From Lachnospiraceae bacterium (GTDB taxonomy: Bacteria; Bacillota; Clostridia; Lachnospirales; Lachnospiraceae): 64,000 nucleotides of DNA. The stretch covers positions 1 through 64,000 of the forward strand of contig JAFVAL010000025.1 of the NCBI GenBank assembly GCA_017480565.1, written 5' to 3'. Below, piece by piece: positions 45,167 to 54,886 of this stretch; the stretch's first letter is position 1, and each line of letters opens with the position of its first letter. A program made the translations under genes and the position numbers. The notes below the pieces were generated by a model. That model did not search any database and was not told the origin of the DNA. It worked only from the letters and a program-made list of their open reading frames with translations.

Positions 45167-45958
45167 ATGCCAGCTTTTTATGCACACCGCCGTTTTGGCG
45201 ACTTGGTCGTGGAGCAGCTTCCCGGCGAGATGAGAGACATTTTAAATGAACACCGCACTCAGTTTGACCTGGGCTGCCAGGGACCGGACATCTATTTCTT
45301 CTTCCGGCCGTGGAAGCACAATGCGGTGAACCGGTATGGTGAGATCATGCACGAGGAGATCGCACGCGGCCTGTTTGAGCGTGGTGTGAAGGTGATCAAG
45401 CGTTTTGGCATGAATTCCGCAAAGGCCGCCTATGTCTACGGCGTGGTCTGTCACTATGCGCTTGATTCGGAGGCGCATCCTTATGTGAGCGAGATGATGA
45501 TCAAGGAGAAGGTCGGTCACATCGAGATTGAGGAAGAGTTTGAAAAGTACTGCATGCGCTTAGACGGTGTGAATCCATTTTCCACGGATTTATCGAAGAT
45601 GGTGCCGACCGATAAGCAGACGGTCGATGCGATCAAGCCCTTGTATCCCGGGGCAACCTGGGCGCAGACCAGAGAAGCGCTCTGCGAGTTAAAGGCGATC
45701 AAGAAGATTGTGTGTCAGCCGACCGCGGTAGGGCAGGACAGAGTCAATGCGATCCTCAGAAAGGCTGGTCTTTACGAGGCGCACAAAGGACAAATGAATC
45801 AGATGATCGATAATCTTTCATGTACCGAGAGCAACATTGGTCTGGAAGAAAAACTGCAGGGAGCCATCCCCGTGGCGGTCGATTTGATTGCGCAAATGAA
45901 CGCGGCCGTTAAGTCCGGGACACCGCTTGGCGAGCGCTTCGATCGGAATTTCAAGTAG
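45167..45958 (+). CDS. Zinc-dependent phospholipase C-like protein
   Basis: A 263-residue helical protein with histidines and aspartates in the pattern of the zinc-dependent phospholipase C fold: FYAHRRFGDLV, LGCQGPDIYFFF, VVCHYALDSEAHPYV. It lacks a signal peptide, so any activity would be cytoplasmic. Such family members are common in clostridia and seldom studied. AAAGGAGG precedes the start, 3 bases after the DUF1836 stop. Confidence 0.85.
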   Translation: MPAFYAHRRFGDLVVEQLPGEMRDILNEHRTQFDLGCQGPDIYFFFRPWKHNAVNRYGEIMHEEIARGLFERGVKVIKRFGMNSAKAAYVYGVVCHYALDSEAHPYVSEMMIKEKVGHIEIEEEFEKYCMRLDGVNPFSTDLSKMVPTDKQTVDAIKPLYPGATWAQTREALCELKAIKKIVCQPTAVGQDRVNAILRKAGLYEAHKGQMNQMIDNLSCTESNIGLEEKLQGAIPVAVDLIAQMNAAVKSGTPLGERFDRNFK

Positions 45959-45965
45959 AACGCGA

Positions 45966-45980
45966 GTAAAATCATTTTAC
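45966..45980. promoter_or_regulatory. Perfect palindrome GTAAAATCATTTTAC
   Basis: A 6-3-6 palindrome just after the phospholipase-like stop. It matches 14 of 15 bases of the operator-like dyad at 22058, and the match extends through the following AAAT. It lies about 100 bases upstream of the M3 peptidase promoter. Confidence 0.35.
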
Positions 45981-46080
45981 AAATAAGAAACGATTGTATT
46001 TATTTTAGGACAAAGTGACAGATTTTAGCGCAAGCATCCTCTTTTTTGATGAATTCTTTGAATTCTTAGGCAAAAAAACA

Positions 46081-46109
46081 TTGTCTATGAAAAGAGAATG
46101 TGCTAAAAT
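46081..46109 (+). promoter_or_regulatory. Promoter of the M3 peptidase operon
   Basis: TTGTCT (46081-46086) and TAAAAT (46104-46109), 17-base spacer, followed by a 127-base leader without an evident riboswitch. Confidence 0.65.
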
Positions 46110-46236
46110 ATCCTTTGTCCTTTAGGATTTTATTGGATTAAAGCGTTAAAAGGCAATAGAACACTTGCGAAACGTTTGTTCTATTAAAACAGATGTCTTT
46201 TACTGAAAGACACAGACGCTTTGGAGGGAGTTTTAC

Positions 46237-47940
46237 ATGAAGTTTTCAGAGATGCCATATGAACGTCCTGACTTGGAGGAAGTCAAGCAGCGTCAGATCG
46301 AGCTGACGAAGCAGCTTCGCGAGGCGAAGGATTATGAGACTGCAAGAGAGGTTTTCTTAAAGCAGGATCAGGAAGAGAGGCACCTGGAGACGATCAGTAC
46401 CCTCGCACACATCCGCAACACCATCGATACCAGAGATGCATTTTACGATGCAGAGCTTAAGTTCTGGAATCAAGCCTTCCCGCAGCTTGGCGAAGTCAGA
46501 CAAGAATGGACGAAGGCAATGTTAGAGAGCCCGTTCCGCAAGGAATTTTCCGAGGAATTCGGGGATCTGATGTTTGTGAATGCGGAGATTGATTTAAAGT
46601 CCTTCTCGCCGGAGATCATTCCGGAACTGCAGCAGGAGAATGACCTGGTGCAGGAGTATGAGACCCTGCTTGCCAAGAGCCAGATCCCGTTTGAGGGCAA
46701 GATCTATACGATCTCTCAGATCGGTTCGCTCAAGAAGGATGCGGACGATAAGAGACGTCTTGCCGCATGGAAGGCAGAGGGGCAGTGGTATAAGGACAAC
46801 CAAGGGAAGCTGGATGATATTTACGACCAGTTGGTTCACCTGCGTGATACCATGGGAAGAAAGCTGGGCTATGACGGTTATACCCAGCTTGGCTATTACC
46901 GCATGGGACGTAACTGCTACACGAAGGAAGACGTGGAGAAGTTCCGTGAGGCGGTTGTGAAGTATTTGGTTCCGGTTGCGGACGGGGTTTACCGTGAGCA
47001 GGCAAAGCGCCTGGGCAAGGAATATCCGATGAGCTTCGCGGACAATGCACTGACCTTCCGTTCCGGCAATCCGAAGCCCCAGGGAGATGCGAAGGCAATT
47101 CTTGAGGCAGGGAGAACGTTCTACGACGGACTTTCTCCTGAGACAAGCAAGTTCTTTAGAATCATGCTTGACAATGAGCTTCTGGATGTGTTATCAACAG
47201 AAGGAAAGCGAGGCGGCGGCTACTGCACCGGGATTCCGGACTATGAAGTACCGTTTATCTTCGCGAACTTCAACGGCACCAGCGGCGACGTCGAGACGGT
47301 CACACACGAGGCAGGACATGCATTTGCCGCGTGGATGAACATTAACCGGATCCCGGTATCGACGGTCTGGCCTTCCATGGAGGCATGTGAAGTGCATTCG
47401 ATGTCGATGGAGTTCTTCGCCTGGCCGTGGGCGGAGCATTTCTTCGGGGAGGATACGAGGAAGTTCCGCTACAGTCATCTGGCAGATTCCCTGACCTTCA
47501 TTCCTTACGGAACGATGGTCGATCATTTCCAGCACCTGGTTTACGAGAATCCGAACTGGACGCCTAGGGAGCGTCACGATTGCTGGAAGCAGCTGCTTGG
47601 CATCTACATGCCGTGGATGAAGTTAGACGGTGAGATTCCTTTCTATGCGGAAGGAGAGGGCTGGCAGAGACAGCACCACATTTACTCTTCACCGTTCTAT
47701 TACATCGATTACTGCCTTGCGCAGACCGAAGCCCTTGGCTTCTGGGCAAGAATTCAGGAGAATCTTGAAGATGCCTGGAAGTATTACATGGCTTACACGA
47801 AGCAGGGCGGCAGCAAAACATTTACCGATCTTCTGAAACATGCAGGTCTTGACAGTCCGTTTGATGAGACGTTTTTACGCAGCGTCTGCGGCAAGGCAGA
47901 TCAGTGGCTTCGCGACTATGACCTGACTGGGATTGCATAA
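46237..47940 (+). CDS. pepF: M3-family oligoendopeptidase
   Basis: A 567-residue cytoplasmic zinc peptidase of the M3 family. The zinc motif is THEAGHAF (HExxH, about 354-358) with the third ligand in SMEACEVHSMSMEFF. It cleaves imported oligopeptides. GGAGGGAG precedes the start. It is coupled by TAATG to the next gene, and an oligopeptide transporter follows, consistent with peptide use. Confidence 0.92.
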   Translation: MKFSEMPYERPDLEEVKQRQIELTKQLREAKDYETAREVFLKQDQEERHLETISTLAHIRNTIDTRDAFYDAELKFWNQAFPQLGEVRQEWTKAMLESPFRKEFSEEFGDLMFVNAEIDLKSFSPEIIPELQQENDLVQEYETLLAKSQIPFEGKIYTISQIGSLKKDADDKRRLAAWKAEGQWYKDNQGKLDDIYDQLVHLRDTMGRKLGYDGYTQLGYYRMGRNCYTKEDVEKFREAVVKYLVPVADGVYREQAKRLGKEYPMSFADNALTFRSGNPKPQGDAKAILEAGRTFYDGLSPETSKFFRIMLDNELLDVLSTEGKRGGGYCTGIPDYEVPFIFANFNGTSGDVETVTHEAGHAFAAWMNINRIPVSTVWPSMEACEVHSMSMEFFAWPWAEHFFGEDTRKFRYSHLADSLTFIPYGTMVDHFQHLVYENPNWTPRERHDCWKQLLGIYMPWMKLDGEIPFYAEGEGWQRQHHIYSSPFYYIDYCLAQTEALGFWARIQENLEDAWKYYMAYTKQGGSKTFTDLLKHAGLDSPFDETFLRSVCGKADQWLRDYDLTGIA

Positions 47941-48506
47941 TGGCAGAGGAGAAGAAAAAGCGCCGGAGCAGACGCGCCTATCTGAATGATTTTCATCTGA
48001 ATGAGAAGGGCGAATACGTCTACGAAGGCAAGATGATCGGGCTTGTCGGTGATGAGAGCACGTATCGTCAGTATTTAACCGTGATCACGGTCATGTCGTT
48101 TTTGATTCTTGGGTTCACTGTGGCGGCGGAGTGTCTGCCGGCAGTAACGCTTTCAAAGTTTGGGCTTACGGTCATCCCGTGGCTGGGACAGCTTATTACG
48201 GCAAGCCTCGTGATCTATGCGGCCTGGAAGATCCTCTGGGGTAAGAATCCGATGCGCGAGTACATTTACAAAGCATCGGCAGAGAAGCTCCCGACGAGAC
48301 TTCTTCTCACCGCAGCATTTTCCTTCTTTACGGCGGCGGAGGAGACCATCTACATCCTGGTAAATGGATGTGCAGGAGAGGTGCTTTTTACGGTGCTTCG
48401 GCCGGTATTCTCTCTGGTCTGCGGCATCTTGGCCGTGCTTCTCTATCAATTTGTAAAGAAGACTGAGTGGAAGGAAATCGCGAAAGCGAATCCGGACACT
48501 CCCTAA
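47940..48506 (+). CDS. Hypothetical membrane protein
   Basis: A 188-residue protein with a basic N-terminus (KKKRRSRRAY) and four predicted membrane helices (about 45-65, 75-97, 120-135, 147-170). Not recognised beyond that. Its start overlaps the M3 peptidase stop by one base, so the two are co-translated. Confidence 0.75.
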   Translation: MAEEKKKRRSRRAYLNDFHLNEKGEYVYEGKMIGLVGDESTYRQYLTVITVMSFLILGFTVAAECLPAVTLSKFGLTVIPWLGQLITASLVIYAAWKILWGKNPMREYIYKASAEKLPTRLLLTAAFSFFTAAEETIYILVNGCAGEVLFTVLRPVFSLVCGILAVLLYQFVKKTEWKEIAKANPDTP

Positions 48507-48566
48507 CGTTGTTAACTCCGGGGGCAAACCTCGAAGCTATAAACATTAAAAAAAGGAGAAAAGAAC

Positions 48567-50903
48567 ATGAAAAAACTGTCTAAGATCGTTGCGCTTCTGC
48601 TCGTTCTTGTCATGGTTGCTTCCTCTTTAGCAGGCTGCGGCCAGGGCAATGATACACCTGCAGAGACCACAACAAAGCAGGATTCTGCTGCTGAGACAAC
48701 CACAAAGAGCGAAGAGCCTGCTCAGAATACAAAGAATGATACAACTCCTTTGGTAGTTGGTTATTCTCCTTTCTCTGAGAAATTCTCTCCGTTCTTCTCT
48801 GAGACTGCTTATGACCAGGATGTCTGGGCTATGACGCAGATCTCCCTGCTTACCTCTGACCGTCAGGGTGCTGTCATCCAGAAGGGTATCGAGGGCGAGA
48901 CCATCAACTACAATGGTACCGACTATACCTATTATGGACCTGCAGATCTGACCATCACCGAGAACGCAGATGGCACTGTTTGGTATGATTTCACCATGCG
49001 TGATGACCTGGTATTCTCTGATGGAACACCGATCACCATCGATGATGTTATCTTCACAATGTATGCACTGTGCGATCCTTCCTATGATGGATCTTCCACT
49101 CTGTTTGCACAGCCGATCGAAGGTATGGATGCATATCGTTCTGATATGGATTCCCTCCTTAACCTGATCTACAACGCTGGCCGTGACAACACCAACTTCG
49201 ACCTCTGGGATGAAGCAACTCAGACCGGTTTCTGGGAGAAGTATGATGCTGCAACCCAGGGCCTTGCTCAGGAAATCGTTGACTACCTCGTAGCTGCTGG
49301 CTACAACGAGGAAGGAGACATCCAGGGCGCTGCTGGCAACTGGGGATTTGCTCCTGCTGAGAACACCATCGAGAGCTTTGCTCAGGCAATCGAGGAAGCT
49401 TATGGCGCAGATGTTGCTAACATGATCAACACCGAGAACGCTGGTTCTTCTGTTGAAGATCTGTTCCCTGGCCTTGAGGATTATTCCCTGAACATGGTTA
49501 CCGTTGCTGATCCTGTTACCAGCATTACTGGTATTCAGAAGACCGGTGACTACTCCATGAGAGTTGTCCTGACCCAGGTTGACGCAACTGCTATTTATCA
49601 GCTTGGCGTTACCATCGCTCCTCTTCACTACTATGGTGAGACTGACAAGTATGACTATGACAACAACAAGTTCGGTTTCGACAAAGGTGACCTTTCTCAT
49701 CTTCGTTCTGTAACCACAAAGCCGATGGGCGCTGGTCCTTACAAGTTCATCCAGTTCGCAGACGGCGTTGTTAACTTCGAAGCTAACGAGACCTATTTCC
49801 AGGGCGCTCCGAAGATTAAGTATGTCAACTTCTTACAGCTGTTAAATGATAACGACAAGATTCAGGGCGTTATCACCGGTACTGTTGATGTTACCGATCC
49901 TTCCTACAACGATGCAGCAGTTGCTACCATCGCTGATGCTAACGGCGGCGAGCAGGTTGGTCCTGTGATCACCACCAACACCGTAGATAACCTTGGTTAT
50001 GGCTACATCGGCCAGAACGCTAACCAGATGAAGGTTGGCAACGATCCTGCATCCGATGCTTCCAAGAACCTTCGTAAGGCTACTGCTACGATCCTTGCTG
50101 TTTATCGTGATGTTGCTAACGATTCCTACTATGGCGATCGTGCTTCCACCATTCAGTATCCTATTTCCAATACTTCTTGGGCAGCTCCTCAGCCTTCTGA
50201 TGATGGCTACAAGGTAGCATTCTCCGTAGATGTAAACGGAAATGACATCTATACCTCCGATATGACCGCTGAGCAGAAGTATGAGGCAGCTAAGCAGGCT
50301 TCCCTTGGTTTCTTCGAGGCAGCTGGTTATACCGTAACTGATGGCAAGGTTACCGCTGCTCCTGCAGAGGGTGGCCCTATGGAGTTCGAAGCTTGGATTC
50401 CTGCAGATGGTACTGGCGATCACCCGGCATTCATGATCCTCACCGAGGCTCAGAAGGCATTCGAGGATATCGGTATCACCTTCAAGATCAAGGATCTGAC
50501 CAACTCTTCCGATCTGTGGACCGCACTTTCTGCACAGTCCGTACAGATCTGGGCTGCAGCTTGGGGCGCAACCGTAGATCCTGATATGTATCAGATTTAC
50601 TTCTCCGGCGATGACCAGGGCCATGCAGCAGGTGGTTCCAACTATCAGTATGCAATCAACGATCCTGAGCTCAACAGCCTGATTCTGGCAGCTCGTCAGT
50701 CTACTGATCAGTCCTATCGTAAGGCAGTCTACAAAGCTTGCCTTGACATCATTGTTGACTGGGCAGTTGAGATCCCGAACTATCAGCGTCAGAACTGCAT
50801 CATCTTCAGCACCGAGCGCGTGAACATGGATACCATTACTCCTGATATCACCACTTTCTATGGCTGGATGAGCGAGATTCAGAACATGGAGCTTGCTGAC
50901 TAA
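48567..50903 (+). CDS. oppA: Oligopeptide ABC transporter substrate-binding lipoprotein
   Basis: A 778-residue family-5 solute-binding protein with lipobox LAGC and a Thr-rich linker. The binding fold has GYSPFSEKFSPFF at its start and LVFSDGTPITIDDVIFTM as the family signature. It is about 200 residues longer than typical OppA. Codon use is markedly biased to T-ending codons (GCT, GTT), unlike the neighbours and like a very highly expressed gene. It captures peptides outside the membrane for the OppBCDF pump. Confidence 0.93.
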   Translation: MKKLSKIVALLLVLVMVASSLAGCGQGNDTPAETTTKQDSAAETTTKSEEPAQNTKNDTTPLVVGYSPFSEKFSPFFSETAYDQDVWAMTQISLLTSDRQGAVIQKGIEGETINYNGTDYTYYGPADLTITENADGTVWYDFTMRDDLVFSDGTPITIDDVIFTMYALCDPSYDGSSTLFAQPIEGMDAYRSDMDSLLNLIYNAGRDNTNFDLWDEATQTGFWEKYDAATQGLAQEIVDYLVAAGYNEEGDIQGAAGNWGFAPAENTIESFAQAIEEAYGADVANMINTENAGSSVEDLFPGLEDYSLNMVTVADPVTSITGIQKTGDYSMRVVLTQVDATAIYQLGVTIAPLHYYGETDKYDYDNNKFGFDKGDLSHLRSVTTKPMGAGPYKFIQFADGVVNFEANETYFQGAPKIKYVNFLQLLNDNDKIQGVITGTVDVTDPSYNDAAVATIADANGGEQVGPVITTNTVDNLGYGYIGQNANQMKVGNDPASDASKNLRKATATILAVYRDVANDSYYGDRASTIQYPISNTSWAAPQPSDDGYKVAFSVDVNGNDIYTSDMTAEQKYEAAKQASLGFFEAAGYTVTDGKVTAAPAEGGPMEFEAWIPADGTGDHPAFMILTEAQKAFEDIGITFKIKDLTNSSDLWTALSAQSVQIWAAAWGATVDPDMYQIYFSGDDQGHAAGGSNYQYAINDPELNSLILAARQSTDQSYRKAVYKACLDIIVDWAVEIPNYQRQNCIIFSTERVNMDTITPDITTFYGWMSEIQNMELAD

Positions 50904-50958
50904 TCCCGTACATGTGAATAAGGGATTTGGTTCCTGATTAGGAATTCATCAGTATACG

Positions 50959-50988
50959 ATCTGCCTCGCGCATTTGCGCGGGGCAGAT
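50959..50988 (+). other. Intra-operon hairpin between oppA and oppB
   Basis: ATCTGCCTCGCG/CGCGGGGCAGAT with one G-T pair and a short loop, no T tract. Probably stabilises the oppA 3' end or partly attenuates, giving excess binding protein over permease. The rest of 50904-51144 holds only the GGAGGAGA site of oppB. Confidence 0.7.
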
Positions 50989-51144
50989 ATGTATATATAT
51001 AGACGGTAGTGCAAGCCGTTTTAAAGTTTCTATCTTGTTTTTTCGATGAAATGGCGGCTGACCCAAGCGGGTGGGAAGAGAAAAGACAACCGTCATTTGA
51101 TCGAAAAAGCCGGATAAAATCTGAGACAGAACGGAGGAGATCTA

Positions 51145-52137
51145 GTGAACACATTAAAGTACGTTGCAAAACGAATTCTGCTATCGGTGGTCATCTTGTT
51201 TTTTGTGGCCCTGATCATTTACACCATCATGCGCTGTCTGCCGACATCCTACATTGAGAATGTCGCACGTGCGAAGGCAACGCAGCCGAACTCGAAGTCT
51301 TACGAAGAGTGGATGGCGCAGCTGACTGTTGCCTATGGTATGGATAAAGGTATCATCGCCGGATTCTTTATCTGGCTTGGACAGGCAATCCGCGGTAATT
51401 TCGGCGACAGCTGGCAGTATACCGTACCGGTCCTTCAGAAGTTTAGAGAGTGTATCGGCATTTCTTTCTGGATGAGTGCCATTTCCATGGTTTTTGAATG
51501 GCTGATTGCAATTCCGCTTGGCATTGTTGCTGCGAGAAAGCAGTACTCCAAAACCGACTATACGATTTCGATCATCGCAATTGCCTGTATGTCCTTGCCG
51601 ACATTCTTCCTGATTGCTCTGTTAAAACTGGTCTTTTGTATCAGACTTGACTGGTTCGATCTGATCGGTGTCGTTGGCAGAAACTACGCAATGTTAGATT
51701 CCTGGGGACAGTTCTTAGACCGTGCCCATCACATGGTTCTTCCGATCGTGACCCTGGTTCTGATCAGCATTGGTTCTTTGATGCGTTATGTCAGAACGAA
51801 TATGCTGGAAGTGTTAAATGCTGACTACATCCGTACCGCTCGTGCGAAGGGACTTTCTGAGAACAAGGTTATCAACAAGCATGCATTCCGTAACACGTTG
51901 ATTCCTCTTGTTACCTTCCTTGGCGGCTCTCTTCCTGGTCTGTTTGGTGGCCCTCTCTTTACAGAGACCATGTATTCCATCCCTGGTATCGGCTACTATG
52001 CATACCACGCAATGTCCGCAGGTGACATTCCGTTCTCGATGTTCTATATGACATTCTCAGCGTTGCTTGCTCTGTTAGGCAACCTGCTCGCGGATGTCTT
52101 GTACGCGGTGGTGGATCCTCGTGTACGTGTAGCTTAA
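51145..52137 (+). CDS. oppB: Oligopeptide ABC transporter permease OppB
   Basis: A 330-residue permease with six membrane helices and the EAA-type loop ADYIRTARAKGLSENKVINK. It starts with GTG, 5 bases after GGAGGAGA. It is the first of two membrane subunits. Confidence 0.92.
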   Translation: MNTLKYVAKRILLSVVILFFVALIIYTIMRCLPTSYIENVARAKATQPNSKSYEEWMAQLTVAYGMDKGIIAGFFIWLGQAIRGNFGDSWQYTVPVLQKFRECIGISFWMSAISMVFEWLIAIPLGIVAARKQYSKTDYTISIIAIACMSLPTFFLIALLKLVFCIRLDWFDLIGVVGRNYAMLDSWGQFLDRAHHMVLPIVTLVLISIGSLMRYVRTNMLEVLNADYIRTARAKGLSENKVINKHAFRNTLIPLVTFLGGSLPGLFGGPLFTETMYSIPGIGYYAYHAMSAGDIPFSMFYMTFSALLALLGNLLADVLYAVVDPRVRVA

Positions 52138-52155
52138 AGAAAGGAGACAACGAAC

Positions 52156-53727
52156 ATGGCAGAAGATATGAATAAGAAAGCCATCGAAGAAGAAGTTCTC
52201 GATGAGCAAGCTGTCTCCGAAAAGGAAGAGTATTCGTTAAATGATGACCGTCGTGTCAAGGTTTTGTCTCCTGGTGCGATGGTCGCAAAGAGATTTTTCC
52301 GCAACCGTACCGCAGTCTTCGGTATGGCAGTGTTGATTTTGATGTTCATCTTCTCCTTCGTGGGAGGATTGATCACACCTTATGGCGAGTCTGAGCTGTT
52401 TTACCGCGTGGATTATCAGCAGAAAGAATATGCCAGTGCAATCGAGAATAAGGAGTTCCGTTATAAGGGAACCTCTGATTTCTCTGCAATCGTCCAGGCG
52501 CAGATGCTCCTTGCAATCAATGGAAACAAAGAGAGTTTCGAGTGGAGTAAAGTGACCTACAATGTCGTGAAAGAGGCAGAGAATCTCTATTCCTGCTATA
52601 CCGAGGATGGTACACTGATCGGTATCGCCTACAAGGCAATCTTTAACCCGACCAAGCAGGGAACAGAACTGGATCTTGAGACGCTCTTAGAGGTGCAGAA
52701 GGCCTATGCGAATGGCGGCGGTGCATTTACCGCAGGCGGTGAGTCTTACACGATGGATGCCGAAGGCAACATCATGAAGGGCAACGAAGACTTTGGCTAT
52801 ATCAGCGTCTATAACGTGCAGGCTCTGATGGGCGATGTCTTCCTCTCCAGAGAGTTCAAAGAGCAGGTCATCGAAGAGATCGAAGCTGGTGTAGATGACT
52901 TTGTGTTCACAGATGTTGACGGTGTGGAGCATGAGTATAAGCTTGCCTATATTCCTGCAAATGATAGATATACCATCACACAGGCGACAGAGACCCGCGT
53001 CTATGACCGATATGGTTCTCCGTCCAGAGAGCATCCGCTCGGCACGGATAAGAATGGTATGGACGTGCTGACACGTCTGATGTATGGCGGCCGTGTCTCC
53101 TTAGTCATCGGTTTCGTCGTCGAGATTATTTCGACAGTGATCGCTCTGGTGCTCGGTGGTATCTCCGGTTATTTTGGTGGCTGGGTGGACAACCTGATCA
53201 TGCGTATTGTAGATATTTTCTACTGCATCCCTTCGATGCCGATCTTAATCATCATCGGTGCCGCGATGGATAACGCATCGGTTCCTCCGAAGACCAGAAT
53301 GTTATACCTGATGTTAATCCTTGGTGTGTTGGGATGGCCGGGTCTTGCCCGTCTGATCCGTGGACAGATCCTCTCGCTTCGTGAGCAGGAGTTTATGACC
53401 GCGACAGAGGCAACAGGCCTTTCCGTGAGAAGAAGAATCTTCCAGCACCTGATTCCGAATGTTATTCCTCAGACCATCGTCTCCGTGACCATGGGTCTTG
53501 GCGGTACGATCCTGACCGAGTCGTCCCTGTCCTTCTTAGGCCTCGGTGTCCGTTTCCCGTTTGCTTCCTGGGGCAATATCATCAACGATATCAACGATAC
53601 TTACGTTCTTCAGCACTATCTGTTTATCTGGATCCCTGCTGGCGTACTGCTTCTTGCAACGGTTCTTGCATTCAACCTCGTCGGTGACGGCCTGCGCGAT
53701 GCATTTGACCCGAAGATGAAGAGATAA
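52156..53727 (+). CDS. oppC: Oligopeptide ABC transporter permease OppC with large insertion
   Basis: A 523-residue permease, far longer than the usual ~300. After an N-terminal helix (about 52-72) there is an extra extracytoplasmic domain of roughly 180-200 residues. The conserved HPLGTDKNGMDVLTRLMYG entry and five more helices then follow, with FMTATEATGLSVRRRIFQH as the EAA loop. The extra domain could help dock the unusually long binding protein. Confidence 0.92.
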   Translation: MAEDMNKKAIEEEVLDEQAVSEKEEYSLNDDRRVKVLSPGAMVAKRFFRNRTAVFGMAVLILMFIFSFVGGLITPYGESELFYRVDYQQKEYASAIENKEFRYKGTSDFSAIVQAQMLLAINGNKESFEWSKVTYNVVKEAENLYSCYTEDGTLIGIAYKAIFNPTKQGTELDLETLLEVQKAYANGGGAFTAGGESYTMDAEGNIMKGNEDFGYISVYNVQALMGDVFLSREFKEQVIEEIEAGVDDFVFTDVDGVEHEYKLAYIPANDRYTITQATETRVYDRYGSPSREHPLGTDKNGMDVLTRLMYGGRVSLVIGFVVEIISTVIALVLGGISGYFGGWVDNLIMRIVDIFYCIPSMPILIIIGAAMDNASVPPKTRMLYLMLILGVLGWPGLARLIRGQILSLREQEFMTATEATGLSVRRRIFQHLIPNVIPQTIVSVTMGLGGTILTESSLSFLGLGVRFPFASWGNIINDINDTYVLQHYLFIWIPAGVLLLATVLAFNLVGDGLRDAFDPKMKR

Positions 53728-53740
53728 GGAGGGAACTGGT

Positions 53741-54886
53741 ATGGCTAAGAAAAGAGAAGACGGTTACCTCTCCGCTGCGGAGTCCAGACGGATTTCCAGA
53801 GAGAACCGTAAGATTACCAACGAGTTAGAGAAGAAGCATAAAAGAAAAAATGTGCCGGAGTCTGAGTTCTTAACCCAGATGCACAATCCGGACAACGTTC
53901 TTGAAATCGAGAACCTGCACACCTATTTCTTCACCGATGTCGGTACGGTCAAGTCCGTTGACGGTATCAATTTTGAAGTGCCGATCGGAAAGACGGTCGG
54001 TGTCGTAGGTGAGTCCGGCTGCGGAAAGTCTGTTACCAGCCTTTCCATCATGCAGCTTTTGCAGAGACCGCAGGGTCAGATCGTGGAAGGCGAGATTCGT
54101 TTCAACCTCGGTGAGAAGGCTTACGACATCGCACAGACCCCGATCGAGACCATGCAGAAACTGCGCGGCAACTACATTTCCATGATCTTCCAGGAGCCGA
54201 TGACGTCCTTAAACCCGGTCTTTAAGATCGGTGATCAGCTGCGCGAAGTCCTGATCCTGCACAACGATGACAATCGTACGATGGACGAAGTCAACGCACG
54301 TGTTATCGAGCTGCTTGAGATGGTTGGTATCGCCAACAGCGAAGGCGTTGCGAAAATGTATCCGCACGAGCTTTCCGGTGGTATGAGACAGCGTGTCATG
54401 ATCGCTATGGCACTTGCCTGCTATCCGAAGTTAATCATCGCCGATGAGCCGACCACCGCTCTGGATGTTACCATTCAGGCACAGATCCTGGATCTGCTGC
54501 GCAACTTAAAAGACCGTATCAATTCTTCGATCATGCTGATCACCCATGACCTTGGCGTTATCGCTGAGATGGCGGACTACGTCGTGGTGATGTATTCCGG
54601 CAGAATCGTGGAAAAAGGAACTGCAGATGAGATCTTTGCTCATCCTGCACATCCTTACACGATCGGCCTGATGGCTTCCAAGCCTGTGGTTGGCAAGAAG
54701 GTGGACAAGCTTTATTCCATCCCCGGCAAGGTACCGAACCCGGTCAACATGCCGAACTATTGTTACTTCCGTGATCGCTGCGAGATGCGTAAACCTTGCT
54801 GCGACGGCGCTTATCCTTGCGAGATCAGCCTGTCTGAGACGCATAAGGTTAGCTGCTACCGCTACTACGAGGAGGAGAACCAATGA
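53741..54886 (+). CDS. oppD: Oligopeptide ABC transporter ATPase OppD
   Basis: A 381-residue ATPase with Walker A GESGCGKSVT, signature LSGGMRQRVMIAMAL and Walker B LIIADEPTTALD. A C-terminal oligopeptide-transporter extension has Cys residues (CYFRDRCEMRKPCC ... C) that may bind an Fe-S cluster, as in relatives. A basic 35-residue extension precedes the domain. It overlaps oppF by 4 bases. Confidence 0.93.
   Translation: MAKKREDGYLSAAESRRISRENRKITNELEKKHKRKNVPESEFLTQMHNPDNVLEIENLHTYFFTDVGTVKSVDGINFEVPIGKTVGVVGESGCGKSVTSLSIMQLLQRPQGQIVEGEIRFNLGEKAYDIAQTPIETMQKLRGNYISMIFQEPMTSLNPVFKIGDQLREVLILHNDDNRTMDEVNARVIELLEMVGIANSEGVAKMYPHELSGGMRQRVMIAMALACYPKLIIADEPTTALDVTIQAQILDLLRNLKDRINSSIMLITHDLGVIAEMADYVVVMYSGRIVEKGTADEIFAHPAHPYTIGLMASKPVVGKKVDKLYSIPGKVPNPVNMPNYCYFRDRCEMRKPCCDGAYPCEISLSETHKVSCYRYYEEENQ

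Noticed and set aside
48567..50903. Horizontal acquisition of oppA because of its distinct codon use
   Set aside because: The T-ending codon bias is that expected of a very highly expressed gene, and the rest of the operon is normal.
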